From assembly GCA_031360915.1 (NCBI GenBank), contig JANMCE010000384.1:1-5973 (forward strand): 5,973 nucleotides of DNA, in the 5' to 3' direction. Made by a program: the position numbers and the translations under genes. Position 1 is the stretch's first letter. The number at the start of each line of letters is the position of its first letter. Positions 5,668 through 5,973 of this stretch are shown piece after piece. Under the pieces are notes generated by a model. It had not been told where the DNA came from. It was given only the letters and a program-made list of their open reading frames with translations, and searched no databases. The stretch comes from JANMCE01 sp031360915 (GTDB lineage Bacteria > Actinomycetota > Acidimicrobiia > Acidimicrobiales > Ilumatobacteraceae).

Positions 5668-5973
5668 TCAGCCGAACATGGTCCGATCAAGGTCACGGAT
5701 ACGGCTTGCGAGCGCGGCAAGCAATTTGCGCGACAGCGTCGGCACGTCGGCCAGCACCGCAGCGAAATGACGCTGGTCGATCACCAGCAGTGTGGTGGCA
5801 CTGTTGGTGGTCACGGTTGCCGTGCGAGGGCCGTGGTCGAGCAGGGACAGCTCGCCAACCATGGCGCCAGGGCCGACGATGGTGATCTTCTTGCCGTTGC
5901 GCTTTACCAACGCCGAGCCGGAAAGAATGATGAACGCCTCGCGTCCCGTTTGCCCCTGGTCGCACAGCAGATG
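5668..5973 (-). CDS. Cyclic nucleotide-binding domain protein (Crp/CAP-type sensor domain), 5' end outside window
   Basis: The frame is open from the right edge to a TGA at 5668-5670, giving the last 101 residues of the protein. They form most of a cNMP-binding beta-roll: 'GREAFIILSGSALVKRNGKK', then 'IVGPGAMVGELSLLDHGPR' and 'TATVTT', then 'LLVIDQRHFAAVLADVP' and a closing helix 'LSRKLLAALASRIRDLD'. The phosphate-binding cassette keeps the Glu of GELSLL and the Arg of GPRTATV, the residues that contact the ribose and cyclic phosphate in known binders, so real cAMP/cGMP binding is plausible. The protein ends right after the domain with no helix-turn-helix, so it is not a standard Crp transcription factor, though an N-terminal effector domain outside the window cannot be excluded. 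It lies 8 or 41 nt upstream of the Fe-S oxidoreductase on the same strand, depending on the start chosen, and is probably cotranscribed with it. A role as a regulator or accessory of that enzyme is inferred from position only. Confidence 0.9.
   Translation of the reverse strand, partial: HLLCDQGQTGREAFIILSGSALVKRNGKKITIVGPGAMVGELSLLDHGPRTATVTTNSATTLLVIDQRHFAAVLADVPTLSRKLLAALASRIRDLDRTMFG

Noticed and set aside
4139..5770. Plus-strand open frames of 220 and 282 codons.
   Set aside because: They are antisense to the membrane and 4Fe-4S parts of the oxidoreductase and carry no recognisable family signal.

Overview
The window is high-GC bacterial DNA of actinobacterial character. The broad group is inferred from GC-rich codon use, from a HelZ-type SNF2 helicase N-terminus, and from a membrane iron-sulfur oxidoreductase that closely resembles mycobacterial Rv0338c/EtfD. 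A non-mycobacterial actinobacterium, for example one of the Acidimicrobiia, is plausible, but the sequence alone does not prove it.

Layout. Positions 1-1350 (minus) hold the first 450 codons of a SNF2-family helicase whose motor domains lie beyond the left edge. A 103-bp divergent intergenic region (1351-1453) separates it from a plus-strand Uma2/DUF820 PD-(D/E)XK-type protein (1454-2011). Positions 2012-2351 hold no convincing gene. They contain a 20-bp exact copy of a piece of the neighbouring rfbA 3' end. From 2352 to the right edge everything reads on the minus strand as one compact block, in transcription order: a cyclic-nucleotide-binding-domain protein (5' end outside the window), an EtfD-like membrane Fe-S oxidoreductase, and rfbA (glucose-1-phosphate thymidylyltransferase). 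The first gap is short (8 or 41 nt, depending on the start chosen). The last two genes overlap by 4 bp (ATGA).

How the genes may work together. The EtfD-like protein probably passes electrons from an electron-transfer flavoprotein (fatty-acid beta-oxidation) through its Fe-S clusters and a NarI-like heme/quinone membrane domain to the quinone pool. The upstream cyclic-nucleotide-binding protein could be a small sensor for that step. RfbA makes dTDP-glucose for cell-surface rhamnose and has no obvious biochemical link to electron transfer, so its tight coupling is notable. I recall rmlA and the Rv0338c gene also lying close together in Mycobacterium tuberculosis, which would make the neighbourhood partly conserved.

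The most unusual sequence features are the duplicated rfbA fragment, a GAGCG-repeat block translated as the C-terminal tail of the EtfD-like protein just before rfbA, and a four-codon mini-ORF overlapping the Uma2 start. I found no RNA gene, CRISPR array, complete mobile element or clear new multi-gene system.
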